Translations under genes and position numbers: made by a program | Notes under the pieces: model-generated | The model's database searches: none | What the model saw: only the letters and a program-made list of their open reading frames with translations | Told to the model about the DNA's origin: nothing | NCBI RefSeq assembly: GCF_029852145.1 | Contig: NC_079979.1 | Location: 3,024,501-3,088,500, forward strand | DNA: 64,000 nucleotides | Reading direction: 5' to 3' | DNA from: Microplitis mediator | Lineage: Eukaryota > Arthropoda > Insecta > Hymenoptera > Braconidae | In this document: piece after piece, positions 10,300-22,532 of the stretch | How positions within the stretch are numbered: the first letter of the stretch is position 1 | Layout: every line of letters begins with the position of its first letter

Positions 10300-13200
10300 G
10301 TTGATAATTTATTAATCGTTAATCTTTAATGAGTTTACTTTAATGAGTTTACATTCATAAAAATCCATTATATATACACTAGAATATAACGCATTAACGT
10401 AATTTTTTTATTGAAAGTTTCCGGTCATTTCATTTTTTGACAAGAATTCCCCTGGGGTATTTCACAGTGACTATCAGCACATTACAACTGCTTTATAACA
10501 AAACGTTGAATATTTGATGATTACGAGATACTAATTCCGAAAATCAAAAATATTGGGAAATCCGATTGAGTAAACTTAAATCAGCTCACGGGAACAAATA
10601 ATTTAGATCTGGGATGATCTATTAATGTAAGTTTATGCAGATCGAAAATTTGTAATCGATCTCAGAATAACTCTGATGATTTTGGCAGATGATTAACAAT
10701 TTCAGACCTACGGTGATTTCTAGAGATCTCCAATGATTTTAAATCTTTGATGATTTTGGATCCACGATTAGCTCGAAAGATCTCTCTCGCTCTGCAGATG
10801 CATCTACTGATCTCAGCAGATTTTCGAAGAGCTTACAATCATATTCATGGAGACCTGTGTAGGTATATGCTAATATACCCTCGCGGAAAATACAAACGAA
10901 AACCATTGGAAAACACTTATGAAAAACTAATAGTCTAGTATTGCTTTGGTGTCATTTTTGCATTCAGTGTCGTTAGTTGGTTTCGTGTAATTATTGTGTT
11001 TATTTTTTTTAACTAGTGTTTTCGGTATTTCCGCAGTTACAAGTGTATTGCACTCATTCCTTAGTATCGATAGTATCATTCGATAGAAAAAGAAATTGGA
11101 TCCAATTCGACATACTCATAGTTACTATTTGTACAGATTAAATGATGTTAAATAATTTTCTTATCGGTAAAAAAGTTATTTGTTGTAAATTAGGCTTGAT
11201 CCTGAATCCTCCTACAGATCAGTTGTAGCTTGTATCACTCTGCCATCACCATGGACTCAATAATTAAGATCATTTCAAAAATCTATTTATTTTAGATTTA
11301 CAATAAACTCATCATATATATTTATGATAGAAATCTTAATAATCTTGACAATGCAAATGATGTTAACCGTGATGATTAAAAAATTTTTCAATTTTTACTA
11401 TGTTTACATACAGATTAAACATAAAAGTTCGAGGTTAGAGATTTTTGCCATTTGAAATATTATCACTACTGATATCACATTCCCTACTGATGTAGACTCA
11501 CTTATCAGACTGTTTATCAATATTTTTGAGATCGTGAAAAGTACTCATCACTTTTCATAGTGCTATAGACTCACTTATCAGACTATTGATGATCACTAAT
11601 GAAGCGATAGTCAGCACTAATCATCTCCAATAGTGTTGCAAAATTCACTAATCAGAGTCAGTATGATCAATAACACACATTTCGTAACACTCATGGATTT
11701 CCAAATGTGTTGAGTAGTGTTTATTATTTTTTTCACAGAGGTACGAAGATCAACATGTTATAAAGATCAATTTTACCTACTAGGAATGTAGAGGTCACTA
11801 GAGATCCCTGCTAAATTCCATTAATTTTTATAAATCTTTATAGATCTGTTGAAAAAAGTTACCTGGCATCAAATTTATTACAACCCAAATCATTTTACAA
11901 TAAAAAAAAAAAAATAACCCCTGATTTTTAAAAAACCATCGATTTCCGTAGCAGGAAGTTAAAAAATGTAGTAGATTTCTTAATTGAAAACCGTACAGAT
12001 TATAATTTTTAACTTAAATAATTTTTCATCTAATTAATGCGCGGCATCCTCTGGATAATCTTATAATAGGAAAATTCAATAGTGGTTTCAAAGATTTTGG
12101 AAGATTTTTGTAAGGATATTTTAAGTATTTTGTAAGGATCCTGAGAGATTCTTCATAGATTCCGTTTTAGTTTCTTACAGGATTTCTCACTCGATCCATG
12201 TCAGAATTTTCCTTAGAACACGTAGGGGTGGAGTTATCTATCAAAATCAATGTATCAGAAATATTATAGTTATTACGTTTTATCAAATATATTTTATAAA
12301 AATACCTTCCAGTAGATCTTATCAAGTTAGTATGTTTAATGTGACTCGTATCCAAGAGCTTATTTTTCTCTGACCTGATCATATAGATTTAATTTCAAGA
12401 TTTGACAAGATCTCCATGAACAGATCTGATCATATCTAAGTATATCTGGTCGGACTTGAGCTTTTTTTTAAGATTTAAATGGTAGCAATTCAATTAATTT
12501 AAAATTAGATTATTTGATATAATTCAACCATTTATTCTTATAATGATAATAATATAGTTAAAATAACCAAGTATTGAATAATCATAATAATTAATTAAAT
12601 AATTACGCAGTAGTATAAAATAGATTTCCGTATTTAATAAATAACAAATTCTTAATGATTCAATAAAATCAATGGAAATAAATGGTGAATAAAATTTATA
12701 CCTCATTAATGATTGAACATTAATCCATAATGTAAAATTTTAATGCTCGGGTATTGTGTTTTTTTATGTATCGTAAATTGGTGTATGAGTGCGTGTATCA
12801 CCCAGTGATGAAATCTGAACGATAATCGAAAAAATAATGGTCTATTTGACTGTTTTTTTTTGGAATTATATGAGATACGCTTGCAATAAAAAATTTTCCA
12901 TTAACTTTTCTCACTAAATAAAACTCAGAAATCTTTCATACTCATTATACTATTGATTTCTGCAAGTTAATGTATTGAAAATAAACAAATTTCCTTTTAT
13001 CACAATATTTGAAGAAGTTTGATCAAATTTTCATATCAAATATTGGCGCATTCTATCGGGCAGCTTTGAATAGATTGATTATAATTTGGAATAATATAGC
13101 AATACCATGACAACGTCATTATAAGGTAACATTAAATAAGTTTATTTTGGAATTGATGTAAAATATTAGGAATGTTATAGTGGTTGGAATTTTCATCTTG

Positions 13201-13420
13201 TGTTGGTTTTTATTTTTATCAGTAGTACAGTATCTACATCAAGTAATTAGTAAGTAGGACTGATTTTCTATCAATTCATACACGCTCGGTATAAATATCA
13301 GAAAGACATTTTATTAGTATCATGAAGTCATCTCAATACTTTAATGTATCTTTTTGATATCAAAAAGTTGTCTTTCTGACATTCATGCCAAAAGGGTAAT
13401 GATGGAGAAACTATGAAAAC
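10300..13420. other. Gene-free stretch with GATC-word and TCACTAATCAGA-word arrays
   Basis: No gene is visible. About 10540-10830 is dense in GATC, AGATCT and TGATTTT words. About 11460-11740 repeats words such as GACTCACTTATCAGACT and TGATCACTAATCA in both orientations. Both look like decayed palindromic-word arrays of the kind seen better preserved elsewhere in the window. The rest is plain AT-rich DNA. Confidence 0.45.
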
Positions 13421-13430
13421 ATTTGGGCGA

Positions 13431-13570
13431 CGGTCGGCCCTGTAGGCCAGCCTCAAAACTTCCCGCTCCTTGAGCTCGAAAACAGTAGTATGAATACATT
13501 TTTAAGCTCTTCGAGCTTGAACATTATCTTACAAGCAATTATTTATTTGTGAGATTTTCAAGCTCTAACA
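13431..13570 (+). repeat. CTTCCCGC repeat, partial copy
   Basis: The GC-rich end is present (CCCTGTAGGCCAGCCTCAAA, then ACTTCCCGCTCCTTGAGCTC), followed by the GAGCTC words, and then lost. Confidence 0.6.
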
Positions 13571-13872
13571 AAAAATGTTTTATGTAAAAGTTTGAAAATT
13601 TAAGAGTCGGAAATCATTAATAAACAAGCGGTTCTCAAATTTTATTTTTAACTATGTTCAATAAAATAAATGTATTTAGGCAGAAATCAATTTCAGTAAT
13701 CAAAATAAAGATTTAAATGTGTTTTGACTCAGATCTTCGCGATGATATGTAAATATCCAAGAAAAATATTAAAAACTGTATTTTTTCAATTTTTTAGTTG
13801 ATAATATGATTCAAACTAAATATCGAGTTAAATGATATTAAAACGTAATCAAAAGAGACTATAACAACGAAG

Positions 13873-14038
13873 ACAGCTGCCCAATTTTAAGACTGAGTAA
13901 GAGACAAATTTTTCAATGTCAATTTTTTAGTACGTTTAGTTCCAATGGAGTCTTGTAACCAGAATTCAATACATATTTCAAAGAATTTATCTTTCTCAGT
14001 CACTGTGTTTTGAAGTTTGGCAGCCAAAGAGACAGTAT
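13873..14038. repeat. Short palindromic dispersed element, copy 1
   Basis: About 165 bp forming an imperfect hairpin: the left end GCTGCCCAATTTTAAGACTG pairs with the right end around CAGTCACTGTGTTTTGAAGT-TTGGCAGC. A related hairpin occurs at 20206-20362 with the same inner words (AAACACAGT, TCCAATACATATT). It has no coding capacity. Confidence 0.55.
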
Positions 14039-14100
14039 GATTTTGGGCACATTTTAGTACATTATATTATGATTTATCCGAAAAAAAAAAATTATAAAGC

Positions 14101-14538
14101 GACAGCGGATCGGAAGATCCAGATGACATTAACGTACTCACTTCTGGTCACTTTTTAATTGGACGAGCACTCAACATGATTCCTGAACCTGCACTTATTG
14201 ATACAAACAGTTCTCGATTGTCTAGATGGCAATTTTTACAACAACGCGTTCAATAGTACTGGATTCATTGGTCAACAAGCTATCTTCAGAGACAGCGGGC
14301 AATCGCCAAGTGGCAATGCCCAACTCATCAAATCCAAGTTGGGTCATTTGTACTGCTCACCAAAGCAAGGTTTCCACTAACCAGGTGGCCTTTCGCTCGT
14401 GTCATCGCACTCCACCCCGGCAAAGATGGATTGACCAGGGTTGCTACACTCAAAACAGTGAACTTGACACTCACTCGTCCAATCACGATGCTCACACTCT
14501 TACCAGTGGAACCAGAACCTCAAGAAGATAACAAATAA
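14101..14538 (+). pseudogene. pol: BEL/Pao retrotransposon pol, C-terminal end
   Basis: One frame runs from 14101 to a TAA at 14536-14538 with a single in-frame TAG (14254-14256). It holds the C-terminal region that follows the integrase in BEL/Pao polyproteins (the DUF5641-type domain): LTSGHFLIGRALN near the start, a Trp-rich middle, then VGSFVLLTK, WPFARVIALHPGKDGLTRVA and RPITMLTLLPVE at the end. The upstream protease, reverse transcriptase and integrase core are missing, so this is a 5'-truncated, dead copy. A probable 3' LTR begins 88 bp downstream. Confidence 0.85.
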
Positions 14539-14625
14539 CTCACCTGGTTTTTTGGCATGCTCAACGAAAGATCACGTACTCAAGAACTCATCAATCATCA
14601 ACTCTGTTGCTGATGGCGGGCGGAA

Positions 14626-15781
14626 TGTTGCGAAATTACTAATAAATTTTTATCAAAATGTAGTTGCATTTCCGGCAGATAGAGGCAGCACCTACTGGGA
14701 TCTAGTGGCATCAATATTTAAATTTGATCATGCGCAGTGCGACGCATGCACACTGCCTTTTTCTTGCGTCGTGTCGGGAAGACCACCACCATTATCTTCC
14801 GCAACGGACGTATCAAGTTTTAACGCGTGCCCCAATTAATCGTATGATTTTGTGCTCATCTCTAGAAAATAAATAAAAATACCTATTTTAGAAAATCAAG
14901 AAATCATCGAGCTCCAATGTTATATAATTATTTATATAATTCACCAACAAGAACTCGACAAAGTGATTAATTCTGAACTCAAGACATTCAAGTGATCAAC
15001 GACCACGCTTTTGAAGAGGTTACTCCGTCGAAACCCATTACTGCTTCATTACTCATTAATTAATTAACTCAAGTGCTCACATAATTAAAAGACTCGATTT
15101 AATAATTATTCTGATGATTTATATGCTTAATTATTTATTTTCAATATTATTCTCGCTCGGTAGCCTCTGCAATCATGCTACCACGTGTTCACAACCAAAT
15201 TCAAATCAGTATAATTTATTATAAACTCATCGCAATCAATTAAACTAAGTAATCTATTTTCTCGAGACTTAATGTGCTCAAATATTTATGCATTTGGTGC
15301 TCATTAAATTAATCACTAGGTGTTCAATAATTAACTTCACTCAGTAACCTCTGATTTCATGTAACTTATTCTCATGACATTCTTAAAATCAACTCAGTGT
15401 TCACAAAGACTCAATATAATTATTCCAATTAATTACTCGAGCTCAATCCTATAATTAGGTTCAATTTATCACGTATTCATGAGCTCAAACATTCATCAGT
15501 ATTAAAATAAATTAAGTCAACGATTTAATTTTGTAACCCAGTGATATTATGTGCTGTGACGAATAAAAATATAGTTATATTTTCAAATATGCGTATTTTT
15601 TCCACTATCCTAACCACCAACCAGTCCTGGCATTTATTTATAATATTATTATTCCACGAGTAGTATATTAACGCCTTGAGTGAAAGGTGCTTCCGACAAC
15701 GAGTGTGATTGGTTCACGAGCCGTTAAGCGAGTGTTGCCAGCACACGAGTATTGAAAGGCCTTCCCACTTAACACGTTACA
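14626..15781 (+). mobile_element. Probable 3' LTR of the BEL/Pao element
   Basis: It starts TGTTGCGAAATTAC right after a purine-rich GGCGGGCGGAA tract, the arrangement expected at the border between a BEL/Pao element's polypurine tract and its 3' LTR. An AATAAA cluster lies at about 14868. The right border is placed at CACGTTACA (15773-15781) because it forms a TG...CA pair, but it is approximate. The frame at 14552-14839 lies partly in this LTR and is not considered a gene. Confidence 0.55.
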
Positions 15782-16175
15782 ATAGTCTTTGCATCGAATG
15801 GTAAGAAAGAAAGTCTATTATTGGTAAAAAAGAACAGTACATTAAATTTAATTTTTAGTAACCTAAAATAATATTAAATCGTGTTGATATAAAATTGATT
15901 CCTGTCTTATTTCTGATAGAAAAGATTATAACGTAAGAATAGTACAAATAAATATCATCTCATTGATTTTTATAATCGTTTAACATTATTTAAATTCTTT
16001 TCAACAAATAGGATGATCAACAAAAATAATTAGAGTTTCGAGTCGGATTCATATAGTGAAGTGAACGTTATAATTAAAGCAGTAAGATGATTTTCTTTAG
16101 TCTGGGACTTTACGTTGTCCTATATGAGACGACTGTTCGTTGGGTTTTCTGTTGGTTCGTTAAGTGACTAATAAA
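15782..16175. other. Gene-free stretch
   Basis: AT-rich spacer between the BEL/Pao LTR and a TA microsatellite; nothing recognised. Confidence 0.4.
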
Positions 16176-16177
16176 TC

Positions 16178-16179
<2 letters not shown>

Positions 16180-16261
<82 letters not shown>
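16180..16261. repeat. (TA)n microsatellite
   Basis: About 40 uninterrupted TA units. The Ile-Tyr repeat frames across it are artefacts. Confidence 0.95.
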
Positions 16262-16264
<3 letters not shown>

Positions 16265-17166
16265 AACATGGGGAAAATTCGACATCGACCCGAGATTTGA
16301 AATTATTTGAATAAAATGAATAGTTATCCGGTGAGCCAAATCTGGTGACACCTATGGGCAAAAATTCCGACTTTGACCGAACAATCGACCCGACGTCTTG
16401 ATTGAAACGAGAGATCCGGGATAGACGCCGTACTCAACGGCCACGTTTTTTTTTGATCTGAACAATTCTCGATTCCGGCGTATGAACGATTTGAATTACG
16501 ATCTGTAAGATCAATCCGAGTTTGATCAACGAACAATTAATCGCGACCAATAATTTCGACCAACAATAACCGATTAAGTGAACAAGTGAACAAGCCAAAG
16601 CCTCGGCCCGACACTGAACAAAGTGTATAACCGATTTGTTAATAAACGAGTGAAGTGCAATAATAATTAATTAATGAAATAATTAATTTCGCGTAATAAC
16701 TGCGTGAGAGTGAAATTGAACGCGTTATCGAAATAAAATATTATTTTATATTTTATTTTATTTCATCGGGCAATTCTGAGAATTACGGATTATCCGTGTC
16801 TCATTCGTACCGCAGTCGAGTCTTACGTTTACAATACTCTGACGTCATTCGTCAAGTATTTTGTGTGAAAAATAATATAAGTTTATTTTATTTCGACAGC
16901 CGAACTGACGTCGTGTTTTGATCAAATATTCTTCTACGAGCAATTTTAATTTCGTTTATATCGAGTCAAGCCGACAACGGCATTTATATTTTGTTGGAAC
17001 CGATTATTTTTGTGATACCGATCAATTACTTTCTGTTTAATATACGACTAGTTATTTTGTGTTAATTCTGAGTAATTATTTATCGTAATCTTAAGTGCCT
17101 GACCTTTCCTCGATCCGCCACCCTGAGCCGATTTCGATAATTGTTTATTTGGGGATATTAAAATCA
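16262..17166 (+). mobile_element. Probable 5' LTR of a second LTR retrotransposon
   Basis: The segment starts TGTAACATGGGG at 16262, directly after the TA repeat. It ends ...AAAATCA at 17166, two bases before TGGCGCCCAACT (17169), which matches the start of a lysine-tRNA primer-binding site. A 905-bp LTR fits this layout. No gag or pol follows, since a hairpin repeat starts at about 17521. The start is less certain than the end. Confidence 0.45.
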
Positions 17167-17168
17167 CC

Positions 17169-17180
17169 TGGCGCCCAACT
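17169..17180 (+). promoter_or_regulatory. Putative primer-binding site (tRNA-Lys type)
   Basis: TGGCGCCCAACT agrees with the first bases of the primer-binding site complementary to the 3' end of lysine tRNA. The match fades after 11-12 bases. Confidence 0.45.
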
Positions 17181-17520
17181 AAAAATTTTGAACAAGGTTG
17201 CCAAAAATCGTAAGTGTATTCGGACTTCACGTCATACATAATTTTATTGTTCATCATTTCATTAGTTGATCTTTGTAAAGCGACTTCGTTGGGTAATAAA
17301 TTCCATAGTTCTCAGTTTTACTCAAATATATTAACCAATTATCTAGCCTTGTCGATCTTCCTGATAAGCGTAGTATAAGGTCTCTCTCTCTAATTTTAAT
17401 ACTGCGCGGTCCAGTGCGAGGCTTCCCTCGTTCTGAGATTACTGAGCATAGCTGGACAAGGAACGTGAACACCTTAAGTTTTACTCATGCGTGGGCTCTT
17501 ATTTTATTACAATCACATTA

Positions 17521-18502
17521 GTTAAAAAAAAATTTTTTTTCTTTCTCTCAAAACCAGGCCCAAAATTTTCGTTTAGATACCAAAATAGGCCTCTAAAATA
17601 TGAGCCCTTAATAATAATATTAAGGTTGTGCGGATTGCACTTTTCAATTTCTCATAAGAATAACACAGGAAAAAAAATTTTTTTTCTTTTGATTTTTGTA
17701 ACTAATGAAGCATAAATTGCCCTGTAAAGTCCATCATATAATTTTACAGAGTATTAAACATTTTACAAAAAAAGTCTCTTATGATTTTTTGATAAATCCA
17801 TCTATTCGAATGTTACTGAAGCTGGAAGTCTAACCTATAGTAAATTTCGAGATCTTTTTACTATTCTAGCAAAACTATCAAACATCACAAACTGTCATAG
17901 GACTTTTTGGGTAGACAATTTTATTTCCAATGAAGCTTACTCCAATTCCGCATTGTTTTCTAGTTATTTTCATTTTAATGTTAAGTTCTTGAAATTGATT
18001 AGAAGAGTATTATTTTTATGAGCTTGACATTAAAATGGAAGAAACTAGAGAACAATGCGGAATTTAAATTAACATTATTTGAAATAATTTGTAGAGAATA
18101 AAATTTTCTACAAAACAAGTTCTATAACATTTTTTGACCAGTCTGATAGTTTAGCTAAAAAAGTAATAAGGTCTCGAAATTCACTATAGATTAGACTTCC
18201 AGCTCCAATAACTTTTAAACAGATGGATTTATCAAAATATCATAAGAAACTTTTTTTGTCGAGCGTTCAATTCCCAACAAAATATCCGATAGACATCACA
18301 GTAAAATTTATGGTTCATTAGTTACAAAAATCATAAGACAACAAAATTATTTTCCTGTGTTATTCTTATGGGAAATTGAAAATTGCGATCCGCACAACCT
18401 TAATGTTAATATTAAGGACATATTTTCAAAGCCTATGTTAGCATCTAAAAGAATATTTTAAGCCTGGTTTGGAAAGGAAAAAAAAAAATTTTTTTTTCTG
18501 TA
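17521..18502. repeat. ~980-bp near-perfect hairpin element
   Basis: Two arms of about 490 bp in inverted orientation with their centre near 18010. The outer ends are GTTAAAAAAAAATTTTTTTT on the left and the complementary A/T run at 18478-18500. Inner pairs include AAGGTTGTGCGGAT (17623) with ATCCGCACAACCTT (18388) and CTGGAAGTCTAACCTATAGT with its complement near 18190. No coding capacity. A small piece of the same centre recurs at 34146-34310. Confidence 0.8.
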
Positions 18503-18539
18503 AACGCTTTATATATATATATATATTTATATATGTATA

Positions 18540-20200
18540 TTAGACTGGGGTAAAAAAATCGACCGTTTTTTTTTTCGATCGCGCATGAAAATTAGTTGGT
18601 TTACGATGTTTCAAGAAACCTCTCCAAAAATCAGCTGGATAAAAAATTTTCAAGGTGTCGCTCACGAATTTTGAAAATATCAAAAATGATCGACATTCAG
18701 ATTTTCATTTCATTTCTAAATTTTTTCGTTCTCGTGGCAGCAATAGTTTATATTTGTAAAATCACTACTATGCTAAAAATTTCGGCCAAAAATTTAAATA
18801 TTTAAACGGCGCTCAAGAATCTTGAATATTAACTGATAATATGTAGCTAACAATTTGAATTAGTTTTTCTATGTTTTTATAACTCATTTATTGTAATTTC
18901 ATTAAAAAAAAAATGCAGACTCCAGAAAAAAATTATGTAAAGTAAGGTGAAGAATAGAAATCGAATTTGTTGTGAGGTTTTTATTTTTTTTTTGGTTCGT
19001 TACATGACTTTTTATATGTAGCTCATTTTTAATTTCAGCTTTGAGCACAGCGAATTTTCTCTGATAATCTATAGCTTTATCACTCATTTTTTTCTTGAGT
19101 CTGCATTTGTTTCTTCAATTATTTAGACACTATAATTTATAAATAAAATTACTTTTAAAATATGAAAACGGAATAAGTATGAAAATATTCTAATTATGTT
19201 CACCACATTACTGGGAAACTTAGATATGTCTGGAAATTCAAAACATATTTGAAAAGTCAGGAACTTTGATTTTGATAAATTTATGGCCACTATGTCTCAT
19301 TAAGAATAATCGTTCATTTCATTATATTTTTTGTTTTCAATAATCCTCAATGTCAAAACTTTTTTATTAATAATAAAATAAATGTTGTAACAAGATCAAA
19401 TCTTAGCATTAATATTTAAAGGTCGGTCAAAATACTACGAAAATTCGATAAATTTATTTTCAAAAATATTGAGTGACCTGTAAATATTAATATTTTGACT
19501 TCAAATTTTAGTATGTTTCTCTACGAGCTACTTGAAAATATTTGAGCTAGTGAGAAAGTAGATTTAGAAAAAAAAAATTGAATTTCAATGATTTTAGAAA
19601 TTTCAAAAATTCTTGAGCGACCTCTAAAAAATTTTTCGTTGAGTTGAAACTTAAACAGGAGTCTTCAAGTACTTCAAACTAACATTTTTTCGTGTGAGCA
19701 TCGAATTAAAAAAAAAAGTTGAAGAAAAATTGCCATCCTTAAATATATATATAAAAAGATAGATTTGCCAAATTTTCGCGAACAATGGACATTCGTCACG
19801 ATACTTATTCTTTATAGTGTCATTTTAACCAATCAAATATGTGCTTTCTTAACATGAGCTGCGAAAAAGTTTCATCATAATTTTTATCATAAATCAAATG
19901 TCATTAACATATTTCGACTGTTACTTTCAATTTTTAAAAAAGTTTAATTACTCTTCAAATTGTTAATTACTATTTATTATCGAGTTTCAAGTCAAATATT
20001 TGAGTTAATTTCCTTTTTAGACTCAATTAAATTTCGAAATTATAAAAATTTTTAATATGTTGAAGTTTATTACTAAAATACATCTGAAGTAATTTAGCAC
20101 TGGGAGTTATTTATTGTAAATCGATAGGAAAAAAATTAAATTGATTTCATACTATTTTTTACAACATTAAAATTTATCGGGAACACCAAAAAAAAATTTC
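18540..20200. other. Gene-free AT-rich stretch
   Basis: No gene is visible. Two segments (about 18550-18800 and 19430-19720) share wording such as TTGAGCGACCTCTAAAAAAT and TTTTTCGTT in opposite or equal orientation. They may be diverged arms of another dispersed repeat. Confidence 0.4.
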
Positions 20201-20205
20201 AATAT

Positions 20206-20362
20206 AGTTGGCTTCCTAATTTCAAAACACAGTAAAGGACGAATTTTTCAAAACCAATTTTTTCGTCTTTTCAGTTCAAATAGAATTTTCTGAACATGAT
20301 CCAATACATATTCTAAAAATTTTATTTTTGTCAGTTGCTGTGTTTAGAAATTGGGCAACAGT
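20206..20362. repeat. Short palindromic dispersed element, copy 2
   Basis: An imperfect hairpin of about 157 bp, related to 13873-14038. The left arm CTAATTTCAAAACACAGTAA pairs with the right arm around GCTGTGTTTAGAAATTGGG. Confidence 0.55.
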
Positions 20363-20369
20363 AATGCAC

Positions 20370-22486
20370 AATTGTATAGACTATTAGACTATTTCGATAA
20401 TATTTTAATTGACACTTTATTTTACAAAATTTTTGGAGGTACTTTATTCCTCCCTTCCGCTCTCCCTCTTCTTCCCTTACTGGTCATGAGCTTCCACTTA
20501 AAATACCAATAAAAATAACACAATAATAATTTCTGAGACTCATTGGCCATTTCGACCGAATCCTTTTCTCTATACGTGCAAAATTACCTCTGGTCATTAT
20601 TCATTTGAGCTAACAAGAGCCGGTCGTAGTGTCCTTTGTACGTAAATCGGAAGAGGGTCTAGCATTTATTTTTTATTTTATTTTATTTCATTTTCATTTC
20701 CACTTTATTTTTTTTTTCACTCCTCTGTCCAAAAAGAGTAAGAGTAAGAGCCAGATAAAGAAGGAGTAAAAAAATATACATAAAGAAAGACACGAGATAT
20801 GAGAATGAATTAAAATTTAACAACGACAACTGACAATCGCGCATTTATCCACCGAGTTCTCTCAGTAGTCTGGGCAACCCCGCGGGTGATCCTCCATTGT
20901 CTCTACGCCCTTTGCACCCCCTTCATACCTTACCCCTCAGCTATTCCGACCATAGTCACCCATAGTACCTACAACGTGATTCTCTTCCTTTTAACACTCC
21001 TCCTCATCATCCCCGTTCCTCATTGCTGGCGCCCTACCCCTACTCCAAGCACCACTACCAGGACGCTGGTTAGGAAGCGTGCGATAATAAATATAGAGAA
21101 AATGAAAAATTATTAAAAACTTCCTTTTTAGCCTTGGTAATCCTCGTCGCCCCTAGAGACGCCGCATTAAAAATCCTACCTCCCTTCTATCTCCGCGCAG
21201 TTCACGTTTTCTTCATCCTTTTCCTCATCCTCAACCTCTCCTCCAGTCTCCTGGTCTGTTCATCCTCTACACTAGCAAAAACCCCCTGTTTGTAACTCTT
21301 ATTCTCCTACCCATGATTCCATGGTCCTCGCGGGGGTACGCGTCCGGCCACGCGAATTATTTATACGCAAGAGTCCCTCTGACGACATTACCACTGTGTT
21401 TGTATTAAATCATAATGAACGAGCCGTTACGAGTTTTAGCTGAGACGAGGTGAATATATATTTTTATACTACGTTGACAGTTTGCTTTCTTTTTGTTTGG
21501 GCGCCGTTAATTTTTTTTTTTTTTGCAGTTGAGGTACATCATCAAATATTGAGTGCTCTTTCTTAATTATTGATGTTAAGGATGAGCTCCGTCCAGAAGT
21601 AAGCTGCTGTGGAGTATCTCATCAGATTAGATTGAAATTAGGCAATAATAATTGATAACGATGATGTGGTTTACTGAAAAATTTCGATCATTAGTTTACA
21701 TCTTAGAATTTAGATAACTTTTTACATGAGTTTGTTCGTCAACATTCTGTTTCTTCAACCCAATGATAAATACAAACGAAAATGAAACAAAATACTTGAG
21801 AACAAATTCCATTGGGTTAAATCCGGGACTAGCTCACATCACGAAGAGTAGAAAAGGGAAGATAAAAAGTAACGAAACGGTATGAGGATTCGTAGCAGAA
21901 ACAGCTCTGCCACTACCAGGAGCTGCTTCTGCTGCCGCTGTATTAGATTTGCTTTCTAGGACACTTTAATCAGAATGTACCTATGTAAATTTTTGAATAC
22001 ACATCCTCGTCTCCAACGATATTTGTATAGGTCAGACGAAGGTATTTTCCTGTGCTGGACCAAAGAGACATTGTGGGGTGGACGGGCGTGGATGCGGGAT
22101 ACTCCACACCCTCTTCCTAGACAGGCTGATGATATGCGGGCTTCGTATAACGGGATGAATGAAGGTGAGTGTAGAGTAGCCACGGATGTATGTTTAAATC
22201 CATATACATCTAACATACATCTTTATACATATACATACATGTATATCTATATAACCGTGCTGTACAACGCGTCCTGGGAATTAAAGAATTTGCAATTCTG
22301 AATTTCTGGCGATGGAGGAGTATATGCATATACATTATATACGTTATTCCACGTTGCTTTATTCTCGGCGACGTGCTGCCCGAGAGACGAGTACCCTCCT
22401 ATATATATCTCTCTCTTTCTCTCTCTCGCGCTCTCTTTTTGCCATTCTTTTACTCTCTGGTTAACGCAATGCTAAGATTGTAAAAA

Positions 22487-22532
<46 letters not shown>

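Noticed and set aside
16110..16361. Ile-Tyr repeat protein
   Set aside because: Translation of a (TA)n microsatellite.
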